Shown in pieces: positions 1-13,433 of a stretch of 64,000 bases of DNA. The position numbers and the translations under genes are program-made. The DNA is from Apostichopus japonicus. Lineage: Eukaryota; Echinodermata; Holothuroidea; Aspidochirotida; Stichopodidae. Position 1 is the first letter of the stretch. Every line of letters starts with the position of its first letter. The notes beneath the pieces are model-generated. The model worked only from the letters and a program-made list of their open reading frames with translations, did not search any database and was not told where the DNA came from. The stretch lies in contig NC_092561.1 of assembly GCF_037975245.1 (NCBI RefSeq), positions 9,423,001-9,487,000 on the forward strand, given 5' to 3'.

Positions 1-352
1 CACAAGTATCCCATAGTTACAACCTTGGTCAAATGAAGCAATTATTAAAATGTTGCTTAAAGTGGGTAATGAGTATAAAATACTCCTAGTGTACAGTAAC
101 TGCAAATACTTGTTTATGATCAAACTCTTGATGGCAGTTGTCAAGTTTTACAGTGAATTCAGTTTACTAAATTAATTTAGGTCAGACTAGCTTTAAAGGA
201 TTGAATGAAAAAAAATATATAATATACTAAAATATATTAAAAAAATCAATTGTTCTTTCAGGCGTGTTGAGCTAGCTTAAACCTCTAGCTGTGCAAACTA
301 ACGGTCTCACTAGATTACCTAAGTAAAAATGTTGCCCACTAGATACATCAGA

Positions 353-1062
353 ATGGTCACACTTGATACAACTGACAGTTCACACTTGATATAACTGAGA
401 TGTCACATTTCATATTGCTGAAAGGTCTCATTTGATACATCTGAAAAGTCTCACTAGATACACCTGGAATGTCGCACTAGATACACCTGGAATGTCTCAC
501 TTGATACAACTGAAAGGTCACTCTTAATGCAACTGAAAGGTCAAACTTGATACAACTGAGATGTCACATTTCATATTGCTGAAAAGTCTCACTTGATACA
601 TCTGAAATGTCACTCTTAATGCAACTGAAAGGTCAAACTTGATACAACTGAAAGGTCGCACTAGATACACCTGGAAGGTCAAACTTGATATAACTGAGAT
701 GTCACATTTCATATTGCTGAAAAGTCTCACTTGATACATCTGAAATGTCACTCTTAATGCAACTGAAAGGTCAAACTTGATACAACTGAAAGGTCGCACT
801 AGATACACCTGGAAGGTCACACTTGATACAACTGAAAGGTCACTCTTAATGCAACTGAAAGGTCAAACTTGATACAACTGAAAGGTCGCACTAGATACAC
901 CTGGAAGGTCACACTTGATACAACTGAAAGGTCACTCTTAATGCAACTGAAAGGTCAAACTTGATACAACTGAAAGGTCGCACTAGATACACCTGGAAGG
1001 TCACACTTTCAACACCTGGAATGTCACACTTGATACAACTGAAAGGTCACACTTGTTACACC
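353..1062. repeat. Minisatellite, 23-bp unit with higher-order pattern
   Basis: About 30 units of roughly 23 bp follow the pattern ggtcacacttgatacaactg plus three bases. Variants alternate in order (cactcttaatgcaactg, caaacttgatacaactg, cgcactagatacacctg, cacacttgatacaactg), giving a higher-order repeat of about 92 bp that is most regular between 500 and 1000. Peptides read across it are repeat translations and are not genes. Confidence 0.9.
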
Positions 1063-1761
1063 CGATGCTTGCTGATACAATATGTTCCCTCTCTTAGAGT
1101 TGGGTATGTAATATCAAATTGGTGTAAAACAAGCTTTACCGGCCACTGCTACAATATACTGTATGTACACAAAGCTATCCATCACTGTTAATGGCAGGAA
1201 ACAATAAACAATAATATGCTTTGCCAATTCTTTGCACCTTCAACAGACCTAGCTGTTATGAAATACCTTTAGATAGAGATCTCTGAGATATATTAAAATA
1301 TGCCATCCACTAGCTACTACTGTACATGTTTACAATATTGGCAGTTTGATTTTTCTAAGAGATACAGCCAGTCAGCCCTGAGGACATACAAACTTCATTT
1401 CAAAGCTAACCAACCAAAAATTCTTCTTTGATTTTATTTATATATTTTTTCCCCTGCCAATCCATGTGTGCGTGCTTATAGTCATGCCTGTTTGTATTAT
1501 TCGCTTTGCAAGACATACATCCCTAATGTAAAAGAAGTACATGTGTTATTTAGGTCCTTGTTGACCTGTCGGTCGAAATTCTGACAGCTTCAGGCCAAGA
1601 AACCAATTTCCAGCAATTTAACCGACTGTTCCTTGCGTGCGGACGTCGGTGAAAAACACGGTCCACACAGAGTGATTATACACACAGGAATGGTTTAGTT
1701 TTTAGATCTCCAATTCATTAGAATACTGTTGTCAGGGTGATCGATTTTTCATGAGATTATT

Positions 1762-1775
1762 GTCGCCATGGTAAC
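1762..1775. promoter_or_regulatory. X-box motif (RFX site candidate)
   Basis: GTCGCCATGGTAAC fits the X-box consensus GTNRCC-N(0-3)-RGYAAC at every position. RFX factors bind such sites in ciliary and neuronal genes. Function is inferred from the motif only. Confidence 0.4.
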
Positions 1776-2185
1776 TAAGGCTTAAACTTTATTGTCTTTT
1801 TTTATTTTTTTTAAACTCCAATTTGGATAACATTCCACTTGATTTACAACTAATTGAAGACTAGTTTATAGGAAGGATCTTTTATTGTAGAAAATGGACA
1901 AGATGATGTTATGAAGATTTTCTGTTGACATGTGATGTATGCATTGCTTTAAGTCATTTTATTTTTAATTAAACTGTTGGAAACCTCAGTATATTGAACG
2001 AGAACCAACATTCCAAATTTCAGGATGACGTATATCATTTCCTTAATCTTCAAATACAGCTGTACTCTATGAATAATTTACTGTTGGTGCTTACGTGTCG
2101 TACTGTCATTTTATGAGATATATGGTACCGTAGTTCTAAGGGTTAAAGTTGTCCTATTTAAATCTTGACGTATTATTGTTTAGAT

Positions 2186-2352
2186 GCACAGATATACACT
2201 ACACTGCACGGATACACACTACACTGCGCAGATACACACTACACCGATATACACTACACTGTGCGGATATACACTTCACTGCACAGATACACACTACACT
2301 GTGAATATACGCTACACTGTGCGGACATACACTACACTGCACTGATACACTC
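2186..2352. repeat. Small minisatellite (gatacacactacactg type)
   Basis: About nine imperfect units of 17-19 bp contain ga-tacac-actacactg with gc-rich spacers such as gcgcag or gtgcgg. The unit length varies from copy to copy, so the array is old or slippage-prone. Confidence 0.85.
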
Positions 2353-3005
2353 AACAAGTAGTGACCAGATTATGCAATTTAGGTAGATGACCATCCCCAA
2401 GGTCAAGGGTCCTCCAAACTCAAGTGACCTAAAGTTGTTAACACTTTCATGCACCAGGAACCAACACTTAATAAGGAGGAGGGCGGGGAGTGGGCGTGGA
2501 TATTGCTATGAGGCCGTAGAGAGTGACGGATGTACTTGCGGTTTTTACCCAGATTTTTATTTAGGAAGATTTCAAAGAAGGGGGGTCCCTGTGATGTCCT
2601 CACGGAAAGATCACAACTGGACTTTTTAATTTTATGCATGTTTCTCACAAATGTACGTCACAAATCCATCTCACAGTTTGTGTGAGATGTTAGATGTATG
2701 TATGCTTTCCATTGCATGTAAAACCAGGAACACTACTTTCTGAGCTCAGTACTGCATGTCATTCCCCCTCACCTCCCCCCCCTCCTCCAAAAAGATACAG
2801 ACTTTAATTCCTAATGACTTACATTTTATAAAACTGGCATACATGGTAATGAGCATGGCATCTAGGACCTGATGACAACACAAAAATTTCTCAAAGGGAA
2901 GTGACATCCCTCTCCTTAGATCTCTCCCCTTACATCCCCTCCCCAGAAACGAAAATTAGCCAACATTTGTGTCTTTCCTCCTCCACCCCAACCCCCCTCC
3001 CCCCC

Positions 3006-3038
<33 letters not shown>

Positions 3039-5488
3039 GTTTAAGATAATTTTAGCTCTTGCTATATATGGGGCATGTTTACTCAGGTCATATTTTGAAT
3101 AATATTATTTTAATTTAGGTATGAACCTGTCCCACAATTTCAAGTACAGTTTATACTTTTAAATTTAAGAAAACTATAAGTTGACATCTGTTGAAACATT
3201 CAGAAGCAGGTAAAATCACCACTCTTATTGATGTTTAGTCTCCATTTACAAATTGTCTTGTCCCGACAGGAAGGATATCACATTAAGCATTACATCATTG
3301 ACGTTAATATATCTGTCTGTGCATTACAAAATGACAGACAAATGTCAAAGAGGGTACAGATTAAGAGATAAGGCTCATCCTGGCCTCCTGGGGATCAGAA
3401 CACCGGTAACATGGTTTTTTAGCTCCATTTAATCCAAGTAATTTATAACCTTGGACTAACTTTTCTTTAAGAAAAAAAAAACTGGCCTTGCTGCATGCCT
3501 GGTAAATTTCAGCTGATGGAGTTTTGCTTTCCTCATTTATGTGGTGTCATGATTTTGGGAGACCACATAATGGATCTAATTTCCTCCTGCAAATGCAGTG
3601 CAGTGTCTAGAGTTAAATCTGTAAAAATGCTTATTTCTTAAAAAGCTGAATATGCAATAAATTGTCGATTTTTTTAAAGAGCAAAATATTCATTTCGCTC
3701 CAAGCAATTTTGTTTAAGTAACTTAAACTATTTGAAATTTTTAACGTTTGTCCAAAAAGGCCAGTCATGTATAAATGCAATTAATTCAGAATTTGGCCAA
3801 ATTGCAGTATATTAATTAATATGGTATTACTCTTCCCCCTTTTGGGGTAAAGTTTGATCAACATGCTGATTCTGTTGGCTGTAGCAAAAATAAGATGTTT
3901 TTTTGCAGATGGTTAATCAGCACCCATTTAGTATACTTTCACTATGAATAAGGGTGAAAAAAATGTGGATATTTTCAGCTTTCCTCTTAAATGTATTTAA
4001 TCATGAAAAGTATCAGTCGCTGGGATGGAGGACGGTCAAATATTTAGGATTGAAAAATTTGTAAACTGCTCATCTTAATTTTTCTTTTCGGTGAAATTTG
4101 AACTGTTTATGGATATAATCTATCAAAGCACAAGAAATGCTTTTCTTGACAAATTGATCTCTCACTGAGCTCAATTTGCCAGCCATCATCATTGATATTT
4201 ACCGTTCCAGTATTCAAACTTCTGTAGTAGTTTCACCAGCAGTCATCCCACCCCTCCCCTATCTTGTACCCCTCTCTCCCCTCCCTCAAAACCCCCCACA
4301 TTTCATGTCATCCCAAAGATTACACCGACCATCCTTATCCCAGTCGTACGATGATGAACTTTCGCTCTGACGATGAAAAAAACCCTCACCAAAATTTGTT
4401 CTTGAGTTTCTCACGGATGTACAGGTAAGCTGCTTCTGGCTCATCATTTAGACGTTATACCAGTGATTCATCGCAGCATTCAAATTGGCATTTTAACTAG
4501 CTTCCACTGCAGTTAGGGTAGGATGCGCATTAACACCATTCCACCTGTCAGCAATCGCCTCCTCAGAGACTCCTCACGCACCCTCGACTCGTTACCGGTC
4601 AGTTCCCATCAAATTAACCCGCGGACAATTCATCTCCCTTATATTTCCAAACAGTGTATAGGACTATGTGCAGTATATCCATAAGGCTACGTATCCCGCT
4701 ATCCTCATAAATATTCCATCGTAAAGTGAACCCATTGATTTTTTTTTTTCTCACCATTTTTTTGCTGTGTGGTAATTAATCCCCTTGGCCTGTGATTCTG
4801 CCTTGGCAGTTTTTGGAAGGTCTATTATATTCCGGCTACCAATCCAGCGTTCATAGCACGCTGTACGTAGACACACACCACCGTGAAAAATGAGAGAGAG
4901 TGAGATATAGAGTGGAAAAGACAAGTAGTGAATTCACTGCCCTATGACAGCTATTCGTTTAGTATTGCGATCTCGGCGTATAGCTATATTCCTGTACATA
5001 TTGGCTCGCATTTAAGTGGATTTCTACCGACTAACAGAGCATGCGAGATGAGATATCAGGAGTGAGTTTTAGTACGATTTTGGACAATTTTTGTTTCTCC
5101 TCGCAAACATCTGCTGATGATATCATCTGTTTCAAAATGTCTGTCCGGTCGGTTTGGTGTTCTTTTTCATTCCGAATTTGAGCAAAACATTTTCGTTGAC
5201 TGATTGCAATGGCTGCTGTCGCCCGAGGGGATGTTAGATTGGACTAAAGAGAAGCCAAAATAAATGTAGGAGAAAGAAAAATGATGAGTTTGTTTGATCC
5301 AAGTATGTGAAATAACAGCATCGGTTGTGAACTCTTCTGTATAACGTGACTCGTACTAAGACAAGGAGGATGTAGTCTGTGAAGAAATTTGGGGAAATCT
5401 ATTTTTCTGCGTTTTGTTGTTGTTTTATAATTTCTTGCTTTTTTAAGTCGTGGAGTTGTGAGCGAAAGAGATAGAGAGTTTCACTGCA

Positions 5489-5542
5489 ATGGCAGGTGTA
5501 ATGCTCTGGAAATGGGATTCGAATAATCACAAGATTAAACAG
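5489..5542 (+). CDS. NAV: Neuron navigator, alternative first coding exon A (partial gene)
   Basis: This is a proposed first coding exon giving an 18-residue N-terminus, MAGVMLWKWDSNNHKIKQ. The start has a favourable context (G at -3, G at +4) and an in-frame TGA at 5459-5461, so no upstream extension is possible without splicing. The exon ends after a complete CAG codon at a strong donor (CAG|gtgagt). This phase 0 matches the phase 0 acceptor of the CH exon at 46893, giving ...KIKQ-IYTDWAN. Vertebrate NAV2 also reads ...Gln-IYTDWAN at this junction. NAV proteins are large cytoskeletal regulators of neurite outgrowth and cell migration, and alternative N-termini are known for them. The peptide itself has no recognisable domain. 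The assignment is inferred from start context, donor, phase and position; no transcript was available. A chance ORF next to a GT is the alternative. Confidence 0.6.
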
Positions 5543-5769
5543 GTGAGTACATTACTACACAGTATTTGAATAAATGTGGAATCTGATCAAATTACGCCTC
5601 GGAAAAACTTAAAGGTATCACTTTTCATGAGATGATGCGCTGTAACGTGTGTATGGGTATAGGTTTATCTCCAATTCTGTGTCTGTCAATGTAATGTTCA
5701 TTGCTATCTGTGTGAGCACTATTTACACGGATATTTTTATCGTCGTCATCGATGTTTTTTTCCTTTTGT

Positions 5770-5783
5770 GTTGCCACGGTAAC
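5770..5783. promoter_or_regulatory. X-box motif (RFX site candidate)
   Basis: GTTGCCACGGTAAC is a full match to the X-box consensus, 228 bp downstream of the exon A donor, where a promoter-proximal intronic site would be well placed. Confidence 0.45.
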
Positions 5784-6585
5784 TTATGTTGCGTGATGAA
5801 ATAATTGGCACAAACACAATCATTTGAATATTGATTGAAACATGTGTCCTAGCTAGTATCACTTATATAATGTAACAGACTGTACATAAGAGCAAAATTC
5901 CATCGTATGTTTTGGCTGTTAATTGTGACAAGGACCTACATTTTCAAATAGAAGAGTTGTCAAGGATCTAAACTTGACAAGAAAATAAATTTGCTTTGAA
6001 AATTGGAGATGTGACCGTCTGAAAGTTTCGGTGTACATCTTAAACGGTCATATATAGTCTGCCCAGAGCTACATACCTCTAAACTGTAGTAAATGTGTAG
6101 TAAGTGTGCGCAAGGGACTTCCTGTTGAAGTACGACCTAGATTGGGTTCTCACCAGCTTCAGACTTTTTATTTTTCCAAATTACGTCGTTTTAATTATTG
6201 TATTTGAAGGCATTTACTGGTTTTTCAGTGCGAATTAAGGAGATTTTTGTCTTTAATATATAAGTTTGTATAATAGTATTTGTAAAATATGAACAGAAAT
6301 TTAACAAATTTCACTGTTGAATATAGAGTGACTCTGTTAAATTGCATTACATCACAATTTATAATCATTATGAATATTTGTTCTATAATAAGTAATGAGG
6401 AGGAGGAGATGGAGGTTGCCATGGGGTCTGAAGGTATGAGGGAGGGGGAAGGAAGAAGGGGTGGGAGTTATGACAACATTTTAGCATGACTTTGGTTTGT
6501 GGTGACAACCTGAAACATTCCTGAAATTGGATTATACGAGACATTTTCTGTCCCTATCTATACATCAAAGCAAATACGTCCAAAT

Positions 6586-6599
6586 GTTACCATGGTAAC
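6586..6599. promoter_or_regulatory. X-box motif (palindromic RFX site candidate)
   Basis: GTTACCATGGTAAC is a full consensus match and an exact 14-bp palindrome, 1.0 kb downstream of exon A. Confidence 0.45.
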
Positions 6600-9297
6600 T
6601 TGCTTTTGAGGCAATTAACGATGTATTGTAATGTCAAATACAGGATATATACTGTAGGATTTCAAATATTGTTCAAGTGTATGTTTTACAACAACAGGAA
6701 ACTTTCCTGAAACTCTTTTAGGCTTGATCACAAAATAGGCAAAAAGCCCAACATTTTTCACATTTTTTGTGTTCTTTGGAAAATTTTAAAAAATTGCGAA
6801 ACTTTGTTCATATTGGGTGTTCACATTGGGGTCATTCATATCATATGTAGTATGACCATGCAGGTGTGTATTAGACAAGTATATATATGTCCAATGGTAA
6901 CCCCATATATTTGATGGGAGGGAAAAGGGGGGGGGGAAGGGAGGATTTGCCAGAGATTAGTGGAGAAACAAGATACATGGAAAGGAGGGGAGGGAGTAGG
7001 CTGTGAAGGGATGGAGGCTTCATTTGGGGGGGGGGAGATATATGGGTAGCACCCTGTTTTGTTGAACCAGGGGATGTTGTCATCCCCTCATTTACCTAGC
7101 TATCGCACTCCCAATTGGGGAGAGATTTCCTGTAAAGCAAGTCTTTTTTTGAATTTAATAGTAAATTTATTTATAAACCAGGTATCATCTCCCGATAGAT
7201 TCACCTGCTAGCTGTAGGTGAATATTAGTGAATAATATGAATATTCCGTAACAATTAACTGAATGGTATGCTTTGTCCAGACCGAAAAAGGTCAAAGTAA
7301 CTTTTAATAGCCTCAATACCAGTTTTATTTAACAGCAATTCCGACAAGTTTAACGACATTACCACAATACAATCGAAGCTGATTTTGATTCAAAGTAGAC
7401 AAGCTACCTGTAGGATTGCATACGTACGGAGTACCACAAATGTCTTGTCAGCTCGTCCGTGGCTGTAGCTAGATGTATTCAAAGTTAGCCTTATTAAAAG
7501 TAACATGCTTTCTTCAAAGGTAAGTTATCAAAAATGAATTTTTATAATGTGGATATGAATCCAAGAAACTAAACTTACCTGTTTTCTGTGCTCAATTCAT
7601 GCATCCTTGCTGAAGGACAGACAACGAGTAGAGTAAATAAATATAGAGACACATTCAGCTACCTTTATCAATCATGTTACTTCTGTCGTACATTTCTTTG
7701 GTTGTGTATGATGAGAAAGCTTTCTAGAAAAGCTTCTGAGATGTCAAGAAAGTAGGGCATTGCTAAGGACAAAATGGAAATTTTCTCCCAACTGATTGCT
7801 TCATTTTTTTTCCTCTGGGCAAGTTACGGGATGGGTCAATATGTTGGGTAGGGTGGGGGCGGGGAGGGGGTGCAGATCCTCTTCTTATCCTTCTATTTTC
7901 TCTTTTATTTACATTTACTTAAATTGTAATTAATCATGTTATGGTCGGCTTCTTGTAAAAGCTGTATGATTTGTAATAGACACTTCTGCGTGGGATATTA
8001 TATCAGGTTTTTGTAAACATTGTCAAAAAAATGAGAAATTGGAGTAGATATTGCTGTACCATAAATAACAGGTGTGTCCTTACATTGTTTAACTAAAAGT
8101 AAAGTTCTATAATTCCTTCTATAATTTCCGTTCCAATTTCAAATCTTTTCATCACTTCCTGGTTTTTAAAGGTAGTAGCTTTTTAGTACAATGACCTTTC
8201 AGATGTAAATCTGTGACGCATTGGTTTTCCTGATCGTAAGGAAACATCCCTTACAATGCATAAAACGCCGGGTCGGTGAAATCATATCAAATTCCAATCC
8301 TTCCCGATTGTATATTTTGGAAAGGAAAGGGCTACGGTGACGTCCTGATAAGGTTTCCTTCTGAGAATAACAATGAATCACATAATCATTTTTCGCCGAA
8401 ATTTGATGCTGTAGTTACTGTTTGTACCAACTGGGAATGACTTTCAGTCACAAGTAAATGTCATTCACACACTGGAGTTTTCATTCTGTGGGTGGAATTT
8501 TATTTAAGGAATTTTATTTTTGTGCTTATTTGGTGGGGTAAGTTGCTGATTTTTTTTACAAACTTTTTGATAAATTTGAAACAGTTTTTAAGCAGCTTCA
8601 TTTTAGGGTCTCACAAATTGCACTTATCAAAATGATGAATACAATGCACAATGATTTGTTGACTGTTGTGTTATCACAAATACCACAATAGATTTTTATC
8701 ATACGAAGTATACCAGATAACCAGAGTATTTCTACTACAATTTTGGACAAGAAGCAAGGACTTTTCTTTTTTCATGCGTTGGTAAGATTTTGGGGAAGTT
8801 TCCGCTGCATTTTACTATTCTCACCTCTCTTATTTTTATAGTGTATTACTTCTTAAGTCATATCTTACACTAAATTTTCTTGTTTAAAAATCCTGTTCAA
8901 ATTTGCATCGTTACAAATGTGGAAATGAATAATAATAAATTCAGTTCAATAAAAAGTCTGCCAATTCAGCCGCTCATCGAAAAATGACAGAAAGAAAGAA
9001 AACAAAATTTGTTTTGTTTTTGTTGCCATGCTCATCTTCAAGAAGCATTTTGATTGAAATTCTCGCATAGAAAGTATTTTCTATTAAAAGGATTGTCTGA
9101 TGGCCCAAAGAAAAAACCTTAAAAAATGATAAATAATTTTCCAAACATGTTGCCAAAGAATGAGAAGCTAATGTTGCGTTTGACAGAGAAAAGATTTTTT
9201 AATGTTAAGGATGGACACTTCCAATATGATTTGAACAGTACAGAATGTGACGTTAACTATGCTAATGCATGATTGCGACATAACCCGCGCTCTGTAC

Positions 9298-9785
9298 AGT
9301 ACCTACAGTAATCACAACAAAAACCACGTTTGTATACAGATTAATTTCTTCCTTAATTTTTGGTGAAATTTCTTATAAATTAGATATGTTTTCAAAAACT
9401 CCTAAATTCGCCACATACAGTATGTAGTAGATCGGTGGTTTCGTGGTCTTTTGGTAACACAAGATAAGTTTTAACAGCAAACTCTTCGTTGTTTATACGT
9501 CGCGCTATCCAGATCCAACGCAAGGAATGTTCGCATGTAGGCTACAGTAATCACAAAAAAAAAAAAAAACGTGTTTGTATACAGATTAATTTCTTCCTTA
9601 ATTTTCGGTGAAATTTCTTATAAATTAAATGTTTTCAAAAACTCCTGAATCGGCCATATATGTAGTAGATCGGTGGTTTCGTTGTCTTTGTGTAACACAA
9701 GATAAGTTTTAACGGCAGATTCTTCGTTGTTTATACATCGCGCTATCAAGCTCCAGTGCGAAGAATGTTCGCATGTGTAGGCTAC
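9298..9785. repeat. Two-copy tandem duplication, unit about 240 bp
   Basis: Copy 1 (about 9298-9540) and copy 2 (about 9541-9785) share ctacagtaatcacaa, cgtttgtatacagattaatt, gtagtagatcggtggtttcg and aatgttcgcatg in the same order. They differ by scattered substitutions and a poly-A expansion in copy 2 (near 9557-9569). No coding potential is seen. Confidence 0.85.
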
Positions 9786-10146
9786 TCTAACGTTTACAAT
9801 CGGACAGTTCTGCGAAGCCAGAAAAACCAGATTTCTACAAGAAGAAAACGTCGAATGGGGACACTTTTTACATGGTTAGAAAGAGAAAAATAATAACTAC
9901 AAGGACAATGTATCAAAATCTTCCACCAGACAATTCCTTTAACTCTGATTAACTATGGTCTAATTGTATAGCATACTTTCTGAATGTCCAAACTAATTTG
10001 TATGAACTAATAAATTATCTCCAGGGAGTGTGCTTGAATTTGCAACAAAATCTAGAACTTATAAAATGAATCTTTGCATGAATTTTGTTGACCTATAAAA
10101 CATTGTATAAGGTTAGAGGGCCTTAATTACATTTTTATCTCATGGT

Positions 10147-10437
10147 ATATACAATAGTATATGCAATAGTATTATGCAGTAGTATATGCAATAGTATATG
10201 CATAGTATATGCAATAGTATATGCAATAGTATATGCATAGTATATGCAATAGTATATGCAATAGTATATGCATAGTATATGCAATAGTATGTGCAATAGT
10301 ATATGCATAGTATATGCAATAGTATGTGCAATAGTATATGCATAGTATATGCAATAGTATATGCAATAGTATATGCATAGTATATGCAATAGTATGTGCA
10401 ATAGTATATGCATAGTATATGCAATAGTATATGCAAC
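10147..10437. repeat. Minisatellite of agtatatgca units
   Basis: Units of agtatatgcaat (12 bp) and agtatatgcat (11 bp) alternate in a regular two-plus-one order, giving a higher-order unit of about 35 bp repeated roughly eight times, with some units carrying gtgtgc-type variants (agtatgtgcaat). Long ORFs on the minus strand here simply read the repeat. Confidence 0.92.
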
Positions 10438-11636
10438 AACAAGATCTACAAGGGCAGTCTACAATAAAAAAGTAGGGATCTCCCTATGCCCCATCCCCTT
10501 TCTAAGTTTTGTTTGATTTTTGTAAGAAGAAAAATGAGAAAATCCCTACTTGAATCAAAAGGTCTAGGCCCACTATTAAACTTTTTTTTGCAATAACCTT
10601 CTCTAAGGTTTTTTTTTGCAATAGATAAGTTATCACAGTTTTTGCTATCAAACATTTTTTCTCCCCCTTGCTCTTTGGCCATTTTTTGAAATGTCACAAT
10701 TTAGTGGTTGAGAAGAGAAATAAAGTCAGACCCATTCATTTCATCTGTCCATCGCCAGTTAAATTATTTCACATCACTCTGTGCGATATTTCTGGCAGTT
10801 CCTACAACAACATGCCAACCGTTTGTCTCGTTTGTGCGATCCCTGACTGTGTTTGAATGAAAATGGAAATGCTCTGTTGGAGACTAAAAATGAAAAAGTC
10901 TGCACAGTTTCTTATTTTTTGTATATCTCCATTCGGTAACATCATCAATCCTTTCAAATGTGCGCCTCTATTGCGAAATATCCTCCGTCGAATTAACGAC
11001 AATCATCTTGATCCAGTCATATCCAGTCACCGAAGATTCCAAACGAAAGTCGTCAGGGCCGGCAGAATTCCGTGTGCTTTATCTCTTGATTGCCCCAAAA
11101 CTGAAATCATTTCCTGCTAATATTTTCTCTCCAGAAGTTTTAGTAATTTTCATCTTTGGATGAATAAATTACAGATGATTGATCTCTGGCAGTCAAACAG
11201 CATGAAAATCTTGGGGCACACACATTTAGTGTCATTTCTCTTTGTACTAAATACGTACAGCAAAGTGAGAGAAAGATGGAACATGTTATGCATCTAAAAT
11301 GGTTGGGGAACTTAGAGGGGGGAGGGGTAGGGGGACCATAACAGAGAGTGCAGTATGCTTTGTTTTATATTCTTATCTCCAAAAATGTTTCTTTTTTGTA
11401 AAGATTTAATTTGACTTCCTTAAATATGGGCCTTGTAATAAAAACTTAGGATTTGTAACAAATTATATTAAAAATATTTTTCTTTATTTTTTTGCAAATT
11501 AACTCTGTCAAATTATTTTTAGAGCGTCCCTAGGACCATCTGCCACATAGTTAACACCTTTCGTCAAAAGAACAGACTTTTAGTGAGTCTATCCTTGTAC
11601 TGGTCTTCTAGTATCAGTGGTCTGATATACTCATAT

Positions 11637-12290
11637 TTTCCCCCAGTGGATTTTTACACAATAGTAACTCAGGTATCTTGGAAACCTAGTATATTGTAGG
11701 TACTATAATTAGTACCAAATGGTACTCTACTTGTACTCATGCTGTTGTACTCTTACTGTATTATCCAAGTCTGATGAATTAGATGTCTAATGTACTTGTA
11801 TTTCCCCCCAATGGATTTTTACTCATTGTAACTCAGGTACAGTATCTTGTAAATCTAGTATACTCTACCTCCTGTACTAATAGTACCAATGGGTACCCTA
11901 CTTGTACTCATGCTTTTGTACTCTTACTGTAATCCAAGTCTGATAAATTAGTTGTCTAATGTACTTGTATTTATCCCTAGTGGATATTTACTCGGCAGTA
12001 ACTCAGGTATATTTTGGAAGTCCAGTGTACTGTAGGTACTAAGAGTATCAAATGGTACCCTGCTTGTACTCATGCTTTTGTACTCTTACTGTAATCCAAG
12101 TCTGTTAAATAAGTTGTCTAATATACTTGTATTTCCCCCAGTGGATTTTTACTCGGCAGTAACTCAGGCATTTTGGAAATCTAGTACTACTGTAGGTACT
12201 AATAGAACCAAAGGGTACTATACTTGTACTTGTACTAATGCTGTTGTACTCTTACTTTCTCCAAGTCTGATAAATTAAGCTGCTGTTTAA
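11637..12290. repeat. Four-copy tandem array, unit 161-169 bp
   Basis: The phrase 'cccc(c)agtggatttttac ... gtaactcaggta' recurs at about 11641, 11805, 11975 and 12136. It is followed each time by 'ctagtatactgtaggtac', 'ggtaccctacttgtactcat' and 'actcttactgtaatccaag'. Copies are diverged by several substitutions each. The GTAC-rich unit resembles the cttgtactt sequence that flanks the element near 35.15 and 35.86 kb. Confidence 0.9.
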
Positions 12291-13433
12291 AATATACTTT
12301 CAGTTGTAGTTTTGTTGATAGTTTGGGAGGCAGAATGAGGAATTCATTGCAATGTACCTCCAGGCAACATCTAAAGACCAAACGATTACAAACGGTTCTT
12401 AAAACAAAAGAAAAATGTATGACTTATGAAAATACGATTTTAAATCTAAAAGCCTATTACCCCTGAATCGATATGTTACCTTTCAAATAAAAGATGAAAT
12501 TTTAAAGCTATCCGATTTTTAATACTTTAATAATTAATGATACTTCTGCCGGTCTAATCATCATCATCCTTAAATTTTTCATCCTTCTGTATGTATTTAC
12601 TATTAATACAGTCCAAAGTCTAAAAACCACTTCTGGTTTTCTTGGCTTTTTGAACGGCAATATTTTGTATTCCTGCGTGACCGCTTCACTTCTGTTAATG
12701 AGTCCTTCATTCTCCAGTAAGCTACTTTGTAATGAGTCTTGTTTTTCTACTTGAGTCAGGGGGGATGGCTTATTTTTTTTCTTCTTCCTTCTCATATTCC
12801 ATATTTCTTTGCTTTTTATTTTTTCATAATTTATTTTTCATTTTTTATATACCGTGTTTCTAAGGAGAACACGATGAAGGTTGTTCGTGCTACGAAAGGG
12901 ATTATGTTACAAACATTCTGCCTCCGGAACCCGCACGTTTGATTTACCTGAGCCACTCGAGTTTTTTGAGATGATAACTCGTCGTGTCACGTCGTTTTGT
13001 TGCTTCTTCAATTTCCCGAATCAATCTGCTCAGTCTATGACCGAAATCCCTGGTGGCGAAGGTAGAACAGAGGTTTTATGACCGGCGTGCACACTAATCG
13101 ACAAATCACCCATAGGGTAAAGCTTGCCGAGGGTACTCTGCAAGTCGCATTACGCTCTATGTGACTCACGTCTTGGTGGAGGTCACGTTCAAACTCACCT
13201 TTTAAGAATTAGCAGCTGTATGAAATGGAATAATCCCCCCATATTCCCTTCACAGATTAACTAAGGTATTGCTAAAAGCATCAACATGCGTGCCCAATAA
13301 TCTCTCATTATTTTTGATTCTATATTTTTCCTCCAGTGGTCTTTTTTAATATATTTTGCTGGTTGATATACAGTAACGGTCATGAAAATTGAAAAGTAGT
13401 AATTTTCATCTTTTTACCGCTGAACATTCTTCA

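Larger units (their letters stand above)
1..5488. other. Upstream region and putative 5'UTR/promoter of NAV isoform A
   Basis: No coding exon could be supported here. It holds two small tandem arrays (annotated separately), a TA dinucleotide tract near 3010-3035, homopolymer runs and a perfect X-box at 1762. From roughly 4850 to 5488 the sequence has more CpG and fewer long A/T runs, as expected near a transcription start, but I see no convincing TATA box. The transcription start of isoform A is not determinable from sequence alone. Confidence 0.5.

Noticed and set aside
524-820. Minus-strand frame of 98 codons with repeated LTFQVYLVRPFSCIKFD-type units
   Set aside because: Translation of the 23-bp/92-bp minisatellite; 92 is not a multiple of 3, so frame retention is by chance lack of stops.
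353-1062. CRISPR-like alternation of repeat and variable segments
   Set aside because: The units are contiguous 23-bp variants of each other with no unique spacers, and the DNA is eukaryotic.
10135-10442. Overlapping minus-strand frames encoding repeated HILLHILL/YTIAYTIAY
   Set aside because: Translation of the agtatatgca minisatellite in three frames.
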